Position numbers and translations under genes: made by a program
The notes under the pieces: model-generated
Databases searched by the model: none
What the model was told of the DNA's origin: nothing
The model's input: only the letters and a program-made list of their open reading frames with translations
DNA from: Pelecanus crispus
Taxonomy: Eukaryota > Chordata > Aves > Pelecaniformes > Pelecanidae
NCBI RefSeq assembly: GCF_030463565.1
Contig: NC_134652.1
Location: 20,685,397 to 20,749,396 of the forward strand
Length of the DNA stretch: 64,000 nucleotides
Reading direction: 5' to 3'
In this document: positions 35,509-47,825 of the stretch, in pieces
How the letters are laid out: each line of letters begins with the position of its first letter
Numbering within the stretch: the stretch's first letter is position 1

Positions 35509-38500
35509 TGCCAAATTGGCTTGCTTTCACAGTGCTATTTTTATATAGTAAGATGTAACTATTTGAGAAACACATGTTTTTATACAGGTTGGTTTATTAC
35601 CTAGCACTGAGGGCAGATATGAATTTAAACTAACCATATGTTATTATATAATATTTTATTTCCTTTGCTATGTAGAGGTCCTGCTTTATTTAACTTTCTT
35701 TTGGTTCATGCAAGTCTCCTGGAGTTTTAAACCTAGAAGGACATGAACTGTACAGTGCAATGATGTTGTGTAAGTAGTGGAGGAATTCCTTGCCTCCAGA
35801 AGTCATTGAGGCCAAGAACATAGGAAGGCTAAAAAGCATCAGACATTGATGAAAGTGGACAGCGTTACCATGGGTGGCATTTATAGGTATTTTGGGTGAG
35901 CGATTAAACTCAGGGCTACAGGGCTAAAGCCCTTCTCTGAAGATCGGAAACCTTGGTGACAGCTATGAGCAGCTGGGTCAACGCACATCTGGTACTGCAA
36001 GGTGCTAGTACTTGGTTTGTAGTAGTTGTGTGTGTTAGGAGCCACAACACTGATCTGATGTCACCTGGCATTTCCTATGTTCCTGTGTTTCTGACGACAA
36101 ATTTTAGCACAAAAAGAAATGGGTTATTAAAGGTTTAACCACACAATCATGTTACAAGTTGCTGGAGGAGTCAGATGTGCTGCAATGCACCAGGTGTCTC
36201 TTCCCATCGATCCAGAGGAGGTGGCTTCAGCTCGCCTGGCTGGCTTTGCACTGAAGTAGGCAGAGATGCATTCACATGACCCTTCATCAATGATGCTGTA
36301 GCCCCACAGTCACATGTACCTGGGGGCAGTAACATCTTTGCTCTGGAGACACCTAAAAAAGAATGTCTGGCTGCATCTTCGGAGAAAACAGATGCCTGAG
36401 GCAAAAGAGGGTCTGCCCAGTTTGTGGAAGGAGTGGTGTTTCTTGGGTGTGGAAATGAAGGCCAACACACTGTTCACTGGCAGTCATGGCTCTGTTTGCT
36501 GGTGAACAGGATAGCCTCTGCAATTTCCTTTGCAAAATACACCCAGGGAGAGGTACCACTTCTTGCGCCAATCCCGTCTCTCAGCCAGAAATTTCTTTCT
36601 CCTGATTCCTACCTGTATACGCGGTATCTTTGCTATATAGTGTATGGAAAGACACCTGCAGTACTGCAATAATAATGTTACGCTGCACGCTGGGATCCAC
36701 GAGAAAGCACATTTGTGCAGCACAGTGCTTATGTTTGTATCTATCTGTGTGTGTATTGTAAACAAAAAGTGTTGTAAGATTTTTTTTTTTTTTTTTTGAG
36801 TGGGTTGCTTCAGAAGGAATCTTCCCTCTTCCCTGCAGCCTGTGTTGGGAACACTGAGAGGCATGTTTCACTGAGCACTCCTTTTGTGACAGGCATCTTT
36901 TAGTGCCAAAGGGGCACTTTGGTTAGCCAGGAATTACCTTATTTCCTTGTGGATTCAGGTAAAAGTCTTGTAAGTATTTTCTTCTCTGCAAAACAGTGCT
37001 ATTACACAGAGTGCTTCAGCTGGGACCACGTCACCTCATTTGCTGAAATGAAGCTGAAATGAACTGCTGTGCCTAAAATGTATGTGTGTGTGATTTTTAC
37101 ATTCCTTCTATTGTTATCATTACCAACCTGGTGCTTTAAGTATATTGTGTCTCTGTTTTGAAAGGTCTGGTACCACTATACATGATGAGAATTGGACTGT
37201 TGATTTAATGCGAGTAGGATCAGAACCTCTGTTGTAAGGCTAAAGACAGAAAGAACTCTTATGAGAAAACCTAGAGTTTCTTGTGTCTTCTCTGGACTGT
37301 ACTTTATATCCTCGGGTCCACCTCCTGTCCCCACACATGCATCTGCAATTGCTAGTGGTTTGCCAGAGGCAGACATGTGATTGTCAAAGCCAAGAATCAC
37401 TCCAGGGGAAAGTGTGGAAGAATCTTAGTTCTGACACAGATGTGGAGCTTGTCCTTCTCACCCAGGAAGGTGCGTTCTTCACACGGGCTTCCGATCCAAG
37501 GACAGCTTGAGGTCTGATCTGTTCCTATTGGAGTAAATGGAGAATTAAAATGCCTCTGATTTAACAGCGAGTGCATCTGGGGTCAGCACCAGCAGGGAAA
37601 GGTCTCTGGGCACACGCTAACCCCACATTACAGCCTGGGCAAACAGACTACTTTGGCAAAAGCATTGAGATGGGCAGTGCTGGAGCACCCTGGGCAAACC
37701 CCAGGGTCCTAGCTCTGGACAGTATAGCCAAGTAGTGGAGGTATCGCAGGAAATGGGGTCACCCGTCAACCTTCTCTTCTAGGGGCAAACTAGTGAGCTT
37801 TGCAGGGGTAGACTGTGCTAAAGGAACAGTCTTTGTTCTCCTGGGAGAAACACATGAATAGCAGCAGGAAGGAAAGGGACTCCCTGCAAGGCTAGGGAAC
37901 ACTTAACCCAGGTGGTGGTTTTCTGGGTGCTTTGTGGGCTGCCAGCCTCTGGCATTTCTTGAGACTCACACTGTGACCTGGGTGCTGACACCACTGCGCT
38001 GGTGACAATTCACTACTCACATAGCTGAGACCACTCAGGGCATGCTGCTGCCCTCGGGGGCCAGCACCAGGTCCCTCCCTTGCCTGGGCAAGGCTGAGCA
38101 CAGTGTGAATGCAGGGGTGGCACAGACCTGGCCAGGAGTAACTGAAGACTTAAGTGAGAACCTGATAAAGCTTTCTCTTGCTTTAGACCAAAATTCAACC
38201 TTGAGCAGGAAGCTTTGCTTTTTCCCTGACATTATTTGTGTGATGCATCAGAAGAGCAGCCATGCCCTTCACACTAGAGAAATCAATCACTCAGCTGCTG
38301 CAAGCTCCTTGCGCTGTGCCTCTCACGCTGTTCCTCCTGTGCACACCACAGTCGTAGCAGGCTGATAAGCAGCACTAGCAGAAACCTGCTTGGGGAGAGC
38401 ACTAGATTTTCCATTCTGCCTTTAACTGTTGACCAAAGACCAAATCAGAGAAAGGAAGTATGGGAAGATGGGAGTGATGTAGACACCACATATGACGAGA

Positions 38501-39272
38501 AGGAGGAAAAAGAGGTGACACTGAACTGGTGCTAAAAAACCAGCTTCCATAAATGTGAAATCATCACGTGGTATTTTCAAAGTGCAGCTGTTGAATCCTA
38601 AGGTTGGATTTTTTTTTTTTTTTCAATAGATGGTATTTATTGCTGTGCCAATTTTTTATTTATACTGGCTTTATACTTGTATGTATGAATATCTTATCTG
38701 AGTACTGCCTGAGGAAGGATGAAGGGTGACTTTCTGATGTGTTTTTAACTAAGGTGTTTGAGCAAAGGTGACTGTTCATTTTGCAATGAAGGCTATATTT
38801 GAAGTTAAATATACTAATTTTGTTGAAAATGCAGTTCCTATAGAAGGTTTTGTTGCTGTTTTCCCTTTGTTAGCATCTAGAGGGTCCTTCTTTTCTCTGG
38901 CAACTTGTTTTCAGTGATGTGATTTACAGTAACCAGGAATTTCTGAGAACTCATCACCTAAAATCTGAATTTTTTTCTTTACCAACATCCCACCAAGACA
39001 ATCCTTGTCTGCAAACATGAAACTCTGGTGGCCACAGAGAAGAAAACATGTATCATGATGAAAGGGCTGCATGAACCTCCCATCTTCCACTCCTTAAGAA
39101 CTCAGTGTTGTCAGAATGTGGTAAATACTGTACTTTATATTTCTATTAAGTAAAAAGAAGTATCTTCCCAAATAATGTGAAAAAGGTTTTGTATTTGTGT
39201 TCCTGTAAGGCAGCTTTTATGGAGGAGTTATATTATGCTTTTGAAATTACTCCTTTCATAGAATATTTTGAA

Positions 39273-39340
39273 AATAAACCCTTTTATATTGTTGTAATTT
39301 CTCCCATGAATGTGTATGCACTTAAAATTTTCTTAATAAA
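39273..39340 (+). terminator. CXCL12: Poly(A) signals for CXCL12-beta transcript
   Basis: AATAAA at 39273-39278 and again at 39335-39340 (TTAATAAAAATG). Cleavage would fall about 15-25 bases after whichever is used, near 39300 or 39358. The second is followed by a T-rich stretch after 39360. Confidence 0.75.
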
Positions 39341-42300
39341 AATGTCTATCTAAATGAAACTATTACTTGCTTCTAATTTTTTTTCCTCACATACAAACAG
39401 CTAAAAGCTTCACATCAGAAAAAACATTCAGTTGTAGTTTAAGTGTCCAGTTTCAAGGATGCTTCCATGTAGCCCCAATGGGCTGAGACTCTCTGTGGGG
39501 AACCTGAGGCAAAGAGCCCGTGGGGTTTGGCAGGGAGCAGCAGAGTAGCAGACTGAAATGTGTCATCTTCAAAAGGAAAGGCTTAACTATTTGCTCCCTA
39601 AACAGAACCCCAAACTTTTTTTGGTTTTACTTTTTTTTTCCTCCAAGTTGTCTCCTGCATCAGGTTGACTTGAGTGGAACTGAAAACCGTGAGCTGTTTT
39701 TGCTCCAGTAACAGGGATGCCATCGTCATCTGTGCTGGGGAAGGGATGAAGGTTTCTCTGAGGAGTCTGAGGGGTGTCAGGGGATGCATTTGACAGAAGA
39801 GCAGATGCAAACACCACCCTCCTTGGAGCTGTTTTTCCCAGGACACAGCAGGGTCAACCTTCAATTTGGAGGTGGGGAATGGTTTTAGAGGCTTGCAGGA
39901 CTGGCCTAAGATACTGGAGGTATAATCCTAACTTCGATGATGTTGTAGGGAATTTGCTGTGAGTTTCAAAACCATAAGTTGAAAACTGGCTTTTGTCAGT
40001 GCCTTCCCCCATCTCTGAGTCCCCATGTCAGGGACAAAGTGTTTCCTCAGATCACCCTGCTCCCTCCACAGCTGCCCTACTCCAACATGTCAGTCCTCCT
40101 CCGTTCATCCACTGCAACAACACAGGTGAATTCCAGCACCATGTACAGCTCTGGCTGGAGTCAAAGTTAGGGATAATTTAATATCTCATAACAGTGAAAC
40201 AAGCACTGAAACAGTGCTTGAGCCTTACCGAGCTTCTTATTCAATGAATATTTCTTGGCAAAACTGATGCAAGGCAAAAGACAGACATGCAAAAAATGGA
40301 AAAAGGAAACTCAGATGACTGATGATCCCTTTGCAAATCCAGCAATGATTTAGTAAGAGATTATGAAAAACTAAGCTGGTAATTGTGAGTGCAGATGGTC
40401 AGTGAGAGATTCCCAGGCCACTGGGAAATGCACTGGGAGTAATTAGCTACAAAATTACACATTAATATTAAGGAAAGGCCCCGTGTTCTGTGGAGGACTT
40501 TGCTGTGCCTTTCATCAGGTCTTTTCTCCTGAATGTGAAAGTTTTGGTTCTTTCTTCCTCAGCAAAGCTTCATGGCAATGTATCCACGAACTGCCTATGA
40601 ATTAGAGGTGAACCCATCTTATTAGCACAACTGGCTCTCTCTGTAGGCAGCTTTCCAATATTAACAAGCTGAAGGAAATCAGCTGCATTCATGGCCTCAG
40701 CCATCCTGACACCAATTATGGGCTGGATTTATTATGCCCTGGTGTGGTATAGGTCCAAAGACAGCATGGGAAATGCCCCTGCTTCTTGGGACCAGCTGGG
40801 GATGTTACCACTGAGGATGATAACCTATGAGCTGCTGTGGTGCTACACAACGAGGGTCAATCCTAGCTTCTGGTGAGCATCTCCCTGGTTTATAAAGCTA
40901 TTTGCTCTCAAGTCATCCCGAGACTCCCTCAGACAAAACAAATCTGTAGCTTTGAGACTAGCAAAGGCAAAACGAAAAAACAAAAACCAAAAAGGTCTAG
41001 AAGCTGAAGGCAGAGAAATTCAAACTGAAAACAGATTTCTAAGTGTGGAACTGATTAGCCTTTGGAACATGTTTCCCAAGAGAGGCAGGGGAAAGCCCTG
41101 ATCCTTCCTGTGTCTTCAGAGTGGGGCTGAACGCCGTTGTGGTGTTAGCCATTTACAGCTCGCTGAGCTCTCAGGGGACATGGCGTGAAGTTCTCTTGCC
41201 TCTGTTACCAATAGGGTCAGATGAGATGAGCTAACAATCTATCCCTCTGGCCTCAGAAATCCATATGCAGAAAGCCCCGGTTCCAAGGGAGCATTCCTCA
41301 GCCTGTCTGTGATTAATAACACCAGTATATCACCAGCCGTCCCAGCTCCGCTTGGACCAAGGCTGAGGATAGCTCCTGCTGTTACACAGGAGACAGATTT
41401 GGGGTAAAAAGCCTCTATTTCTGGTCACAAAGATAGCTGGAGGGGCAGAGGCATGACAGTGAGAGAAGGCTGCAGCCCTGTCCCTGGTCTGTGCACCCCC
41501 TGACTCTGGGAGGGGGGGTCTGCTCACATAAGTCCCCTCTGGCAGGAGTGCTCACACTGATGATCTTTTCCTGTAGGAACTCCCTGTGTTTCTTCTTTTG
41601 TCCGTTTTTGCCCCAACCCTTATTTGTCCTTCATTCTACTGTCTGGGTCTTTGGGGACCTTCTCTTCCCTCTCGACCCCAGTTGCCACAGCTCACGTGAC
41701 AAGTCTTGGTGATTTAGAGCCGTCTGGCAGTCTCTGCCAGTCATCAGCACCTTCCTGCTTCCTCATCCTTCTCAGTTCTCTCTGGCTAGAGCCAGTCATC
41801 CATTTCCAGTCTTTGAAAGAGGTGGTAGGACATTTCCTTTCTTTGCAGCCACTGTATCAGAGCACGATCCAGGGTCCTTTCAGAGAGGAGCTGCCTGACC
41901 ACTGCTGCAGAGCTGTTTGGCTTATGCTCTTGGGTTCATTCCCATCTGTGAAGTCTGATCTGTCTTCCCCTGCCTGCCGCAGCACTGCCCTTTGGCACAT
42001 CAGCGTGTCCTCAGCTCACATGCCTTCCAGCGCCTCCCTCTTACAGCCAGCTGTTCCTCACTGTAGCTGTGGAGGAAAAACAGTGACCTGCTATTGCTTC
42101 CTTCCCACTGCCAGCAAACAGAGAGCTGAACCCTAATGCACTGGCTTTGTGAGCTGGCAGAAACAAGAGTGCTTTAGGCTTTCAGCAAACCCAAGCCAGC
42201 CCACTGTGGCTTGTGGCTTGTGGCTTGAACACAGGGCGAAGTCTAGCACAATCTGTTGAGAGGTGGAAGAACACAACCTAAGAACAGGAGGACAGAGGTT

Positions 42301-45300
42301 CAAAATGCTGCTGTAGCTGACTGAAACCTCCAAAATGTGTGTGATTCTTCCACCCCAAAGATCTGCAATCACTTCCAGCTGCCTAGCATGCCACATGATT
42401 TATTGAAGTGCCTGGAAGAAGATTTTGGCTGTGGTGAAACATGTTTGTACATTGCCTGTAAAAACAGCAAATCTGAAGAAAGGACTCTCCGGATGTGGTT
42501 CAGAGTGTGTAACAAAACCCAAATCACCAAGTTCTTCCCTACACTGCACCACAGCAATATGTAAAACCAATATAAGTTTAATATCTAGCACACGCTATCT
42601 GCTTGCCTTTGAGCACCAGAGAGACACTTAAAATACCTCAGACTGCACTGTACGATTCCTACACAAAGGGAAGACTACTTACGTGAGCAAATGCCAAGCC
42701 CTGTTGCATAGCCTGGCCCATGTTTTCTAAATTAGTGCCTTCCCACAGGGCATAGCACTAGTAAAATAGTTCTGCACAAAATATTTGGAAAAGAAGGAGG
42801 AAAAAGAGTGGAAATACTTCTTTCTTTCAAAATATAAATACTATGAATGCAAACAGGAATCAAACTCTGTATGTCAGATCTACAGCCACAAAAGCAGCTG
42901 GATGACTACCATCATGCTAAGTGTCCACATTCAAAATCCAGGTCCTCATAGTAACTTCTGGTGCTTTCCTCAGCCTGGTTGTTTGGTGTTTCTCCTGCCT
43001 GCATTACTGCCTGTTAAGGAGTCTACCCCAGCCTTGTTACTGAGAGATTGGTACCCCTCCCTCCCCCTTGGGATCTCCAGAGCAGACACCTGGTCTTGCC
43101 AAGAAAGGGGGGAGATTCCAGGGGCATTTCCAGAATGTATCTATTGTACAAGCCTGCACTCCCCTGCTCTTGCATCCCATCTCCCAGTCTGATTTTCTCT
43201 CTGACCATCATTATTATAACTTGGACAAGGCCCCACTGTGCAGGAATTGCACAAATACAGAATGATGAAGACAGTCCCTACCTGATAGATTTCATGGTTG
43301 AAGATCTGTTCTGCTGGACTCTTAATGGAACATACATGTTGCAAGGAATGCAAGTCTCTGTCTCTTCATTGGGTGTTGGAGAAACATCACACCAGACACG
43401 GGATGGCTTGTTGAGCAAGTAAAGAAGTATAGATCATCTAATTTCACATTCACCTCTTTAACCATATGCAAGATTTGGTTAACAGAAAGTATTTCAGTTC
43501 CTTGGAGGGGTGGAGTAATGTAAAAAGATAATGGAGAAGTGACGAGGAGAAGCAAGGCTTCCCAGTCATTCAGTTACAAGAGATAAAGCCTGGAGAGGGA
43601 TGTCCTGTGGGCAGGAGATGAGTAGGTCTGAGCTGTGCAGCTCGCTCTGCACAGTTCCCACGTGGCTTGCTCCCATGTGAGTCTTAGCAGTGCTCACCCC
43701 GAGTATCACTGTTTTGGGCACCCAGCCATCCTGGCTCCTCCCCTCCTGTCCCTCCACTTCCCCTCCCTCCTTCCTAACTTTTAACTACTTTAAGATTTCT
43801 CTTTCCTGCTGCCATATTATTTGTTGCTGACTTTCGACATTCTTTATTGCCTTTCATCAGGCTTCCCAGTGCTCACATACTCTGTGTTGGTTTGGCCTGC
43901 TCTGCCTTTTGTCTGTGCAAAAACAAAAGCTCTTGCCCAGAGACCGTGGTGACTTCAGGGCTTTCCCAGTGCCAGCATCTAATTGCAAACAAATGGAAGT
44001 CCCCAGCAATACTGTGTCTTGGGTGGGAGGGCCTGATTCTGCTTGCTCTGCGCTGCAGGACGGGTGAAATGCTTGTGATTTACAGCAGTGTATCTCAGGA
44101 TGGCATCTGGCCATAAAAGGCATAAAAGCCACATGATGCTCATGACATGAATATCTCAAATGTCTGGTTTCCCTTAGCGTCAACAAATAAAGGGTAGTTG
44201 ATTGCAACGAGCAATCTGGGCACTTCAGAAAATCCTCACAGAGCACAGAAGCAAATGGCACAACATTTCCACTCTATTTCTGCCTCTCTTTGCAACCCAC
44301 AAAGGGATCATCGCTTCATGACAAGGACTGTCAGAGAGAGGCATATGGAGCAGAGCATCACGCTGGAAGTGTGTGGCTCACATGCTGCACACAGACATTC
44401 CTCCGCCCAGCATGCAGAACTGCTTGAAAATTAGACTTTCACCCAGGAGAAAGGGGGAGAGATTCCCAATACTCTGACATTTGCTTTTACTCCAAAGCAG
44501 GACAGAAAAAGTCCGAATATCATGTTTTCTTATGGAACGGACAGTTTGGAAAGGATTCAATCAGGAAATGACAAAGTAATTTGTTCTACTCAAATTGACA
44601 GAGTTGGATCTGCCTACGTGTCACAGTGACTCACAAGAGTTGTAGTTCCAGCAATCCACCCCATCCTGGGTTTCCCAGGCTGGACTACATCTCCTATGCT
44701 GCATTGCTGTTGTGGCCCAACTATGACTTACTGGAACATATCAGCCAAAGCTTCTTCATGGGATTTATAGTTTCTCCACAGCTCATAAAAGATAGTGAGA
44801 GCGTAAAGAAGAATCTGGGAGCTCGGACAGGCACCGAGCAGGTTGCTTTAATCTGAAATCTTTTCATTATGATTTTTACCCCCAGCAGATAATACAAAAA
44901 TTTCTGTAAACTTCCCCTGAAAAACTTCAATTTCATGAAAATTATTTTTAATTGCATAAAACCTCTGGCAGAAAATTCTCAATCACTTCTAAAATTTCTG
45001 GCAAGTTATCACTTAGCTGCAATTCATTATTTTATTTGCCATTCTACAGCTTATTCAACTTCACTGGGGAGTCTTTCTCAGATATTGATTGGCAGATAAA
45101 CAACCCCAAGTCCTGCCAGCGTTATTTCTTCCTCCATTGCTCTCAAGCACCTCCTTCCCCTTGGAGGGTTTCCCAACCTTCACGTGAAGTGCATACTCTA
45201 CATGGAGAAATCACTTCTGGGGCCCATCCCACTCTTCCACCTCTGCCCCATGGCAGCTGCATGTGTTTATTCTTGGGGTCTGCACAGGCTCATCCCAAAC

Positions 45301-45430
45301 AGCAATCCCACTGTCCCATGTGAGGGCAGGTAGCAGAAAGAGAAGGAGGGTTATTCTTGCCTGCTCGCTAGCAAACAGATCTGAGTAGGGGTTTTGGTGT
45401 GGGTGCTTTGTTGTTTTTTTTGGGGGGGGG

Positions 45431-45490
45431 TTGTTTGTTTGTTTGTTTGTTTGTTTGTTTGTTTTTGTTTTTTTGTTTTTTTGGTTTTTT
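45431..45490. repeat. GTTT tetranucleotide microsatellite
   Basis: About eight GTTT units followed by degenerate T-rich units, preceded by a run of nine G at 45422-45430. Confidence 0.9.
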
Positions 45491-46309
45491 TTGTCAGACT
45501 GATTTTCTTGGAATACAAACATTCAGTGGGAATATGACCATGTTGGGTAAACCTTAGTGGGAAACTCTAAATGCTCTGAGGTGACCTTTTCAGTCTCTCT
45601 CAATAGTGCTCTATTGTTTCATTTTTCTAATATTGAAACCTGTAGTTCTTCCAGATAAGGTAAAATGGCTTGTTTTGAATTCACCATTTCAAATATGATC
45701 TAATAATACAACACAGCAGAGCAACATCAAAAGTAGATGTTTTTATCTTTTTGAAATTAAATATATTCCCAAATCAAATAATTTTTGTGGAAATAGTCTT
45801 CCTGCAAGAAGTTATGATATTCTGACTTCCCCTGGGCCAGTCAGTAATGGAAACAAATGACAAAACATCAGCAGTTCTCAGGAAAAAGAGATTTCTTTTT
45901 TTTGACCTGTTCTAACAGCCTCTCAAGACCATTGTTTGGGAGAGAGGAACTTAGGAGGAACAGAAGACCAGTTTTTCCGCCCAGCCATACTGAAGCACTG
46001 AGGGCAAGTCCCTGCAGTGCTGCTGGGATCTGTCCCTAGCAGCAGGGAGCCTTAGTGATTAGAAGGTGAAGGTATGAGGGTGCTCAACAATGATGCTCTG
46101 GCAACATCAGTGCCTGAAAAACGTGGAAAACAATATGTGCAGCAGCCAACCTGGACAAATCTTTTATGTACGTTTCCCTTCAGGGGCTGTTCTGCGATGG
46201 ATTTGAATTAGGCTCAAGATATCAATCTATAAACGTGGTATTTTTGGTCATACTGCCTGTTTTGTATTAAACCTCTGCAGCTTGTTTTTTTCTCTTTTTT
46301 TCATTTTAG

Positions 46310-46360
46310 CAGCTGTGCAGGGTGCAGAGCACTGCCTTGACAGCATCAGCAAAAAAAAAG
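46310..46360 (+). other. Candidate unassigned exon
   Basis: A 30-base T-rich tract ending TTTTTCATTTTAG lies before 46310, and AAAAAG|GTAGGA gives a donor at 46361. The 51 bases between are open in one frame (17 codons, starting QLCRVQ and ending in three lysines). It lies 7 kb past the last CXCL12 poly(A) signal. Joined to CXCL12 exon 3 it would add a short tail and stop. It may equally be a noncoding-RNA exon or chance. Weakly supported. Confidence 0.25.
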
Positions 46361-46682
46361 GTAGGAAAGTCAAGGGAGTAGGGGAAAGTTGTAATGTTCT
46401 CCTACCAGCACAATATTTGGGGTCTCAGTGGTGGGTGAACTGAAAGAGTGAGAGATGTTAATCAGAGGAAGAAGGCAAATTCTCAGATTCCAAGTCTTGT
46501 CCATGTTAGAAATAAGAAAGAGCATCTACAGGCAAAAAATAACAGAGACGGTTTCTGGTTTTCTGTGGGTCTAAGAAGGACCCCATGTTTAGATGTGCAT
46601 AATACATCCATGATCTCTAGTCCTTCTTGGTCTGTGAAGTCAGGACCCAGACCACCAGAGAAGCAAGTACTGTGCAAGATGG

Positions 46683-47224
46683 TGTTGTGGTTTAATCCCA
46701 GTCGGCCACTGAGCACCACACAGCCTCTCACTCACCCTCCCCACCCTGCCCAGTGGGATGGGGGAGAGAATGGGGAAAAAAAAAGTAAAACCCATGGGTT
46801 TAGATAAAGGCAATTTAAGAGGACAGCAGCAGAAGAGAAAATAATAATAGTGATAATGATAAAAGAATATACAAAACAAGTGATGCACAATGCAACTGCT
46901 CACGACCCACTGACTGATGCCCAGCCAGCCCCCAAGCAGCCATCACTACCTGCCGGCCCACTCCCCCCAGTTTATATACTGGGCATGACGCCATATGGTA
47001 TGGAATAGCCCTTTGGGCAGTTTGGGTCAGCTGTCCTGGCTGTGCTCCCTCCCAGTTTCTTGTGCACATGAGAAGCTAAAAAGTCCTTGACTAGTATAAA
47101 CACTACTTAGCAACAATTAAACCATCAGTGTGTTATCAACATTATTCTCATACTAAATGCAAAACACAGCACTATACCAGCTACTAGGAAGAAAATTAAC
47201 TCTATCCCAGCTGAAACCAGGACA
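46683..47224 (-). mobile_element. Second solo LTR of the same ERVL-type family
   Basis: 542 bp from TGTTGTGGTTT to CCAGGACA, flanked by an exact 5-bp duplication GATGG at 46678-46682 and 47225-47229. It aligns along its whole length with the 4055-4620 copy, including the TATA region (about 46969-46979) and the region before AGGACA. No internal retroviral genes. Confidence 0.92.
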
Positions 47225-47229
47225 GATGG

Positions 47230-47825
47230 GCATACTAGTCCCTGGTGGGTGGTGTTTTTTTTCCCCCCATCTCTGGCACAAAATTTCACCATAACCAAAA
47301 GTGAAGAACTAGTTTTTAATGCAATTTTATTCCAAACTGAGAAAACCCTATTCTTTTATCTTACCTGTCTCCTGAATCAGATATATCTGTGAAACCACTC
47401 CAAAACTATCGTGTTTGTATAAGAAATGGATCTAATGCTTGATTTTTTTAACACAGAGAGCTTGTCTCTAGGACAACTGTATGTTTTTGCTCATCATACA
47501 CACCAGGCTCTGTAAAAGCAGAATCAGGCCCAAATGACTGCAAGTCATTCTGTCCATCTAGAAAAAAGCTTAAAAAAAAGGGGGGCTAAATAGTTTCAGG
47601 TATGTGGATTTAATGGCATGGAGAACAAAATCTGTGGGCTTATTTTGGATTTATGCTATATAAACAATACTAGAACTTGGCCAAGTATCCTCCCCTTGGA
47701 CTTTTTATTGCTTTGTTTTACTAGTTACTTAGGACCTGTGGATCGTAACACTTTGAACATTTGCCTTCAGAGGAATTAAATTAGATTATTGGTAGCTTTC
47801 ATCCTGCAGTCCCAGTTGTTTGGAC
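47230..47825. other. Spacer between solo LTR and ERV fragment
   Basis: About 600 bp with no gene. An AGAATCAGGCCC old-LINE signature occurs at 47519-47531. Confidence 0.6.

Larger units (their letters stand above)
20452..39358 (+). other. CXCL12: CXCL12 gene (whole transcription unit)
   Basis: Gene encoding the secreted CXC chemokine stromal cell-derived factor 1, which signals through CXCR4 and ACKR3 to guide germ cells, neurons, blood stem cells and vessels. The span runs from the TATA-like promoter element to the distal poly(A) signal. Three shared exons carry the signal peptide and chemokine fold. The 3' end is then chosen among read-through of exon 3 (alpha, 89 residues), a basic-tail exon (125 residues) and the beta exon (93 residues). 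All junctions seen obey GT-AG and keep frame: exon 1 is 61 nt, exon 2 is 118 nt, exon 3 is 87 nt when spliced. Introns are 5412, 3462 and 5619 bp for the beta path. Identification is from direct translation; transcript ends are inferred from sequence signals only. Confidence 0.97.
35326..39358 (+). other. CXCL12: CXCL12-beta 3' UTR
   Basis: About 4 kb without recognisable protein coding. It contains a run of 20 C at 35489-35508, poly(T) runs near 36780-36797 and 38609-38623, and AU-rich ATTTA-type elements around 38630-38665 that may affect stability. The last 700 bases are AT-rich and repeat-free, as expected for a conserved UTR end. The end is set by the poly(A) signals at 39273 and 39335. 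Confidence 0.8.
39359..46677. other. Gene-free downstream DNA
   Basis: No protein-coding gene recognised. The longest open frame (41624-42136 plus, 170 codons) is Ser/Leu-rich with no known motif. Contains the GTTT microsatellite, a cluster of ACTACA/TCCCA-type motifs at 44.63-44.79 kb and the candidate exon at 46.31 kb. Confidence 0.75.

Noticed and set aside
41624..42136. 170-codon plus-strand open frame
   Set aside because: Hydrophobic and Ser-rich but no domain, no splice context and no conserved motif.
42203..42225. Three copies of TGTGGCT
   Set aside because: Very short local slippage with no further structure.
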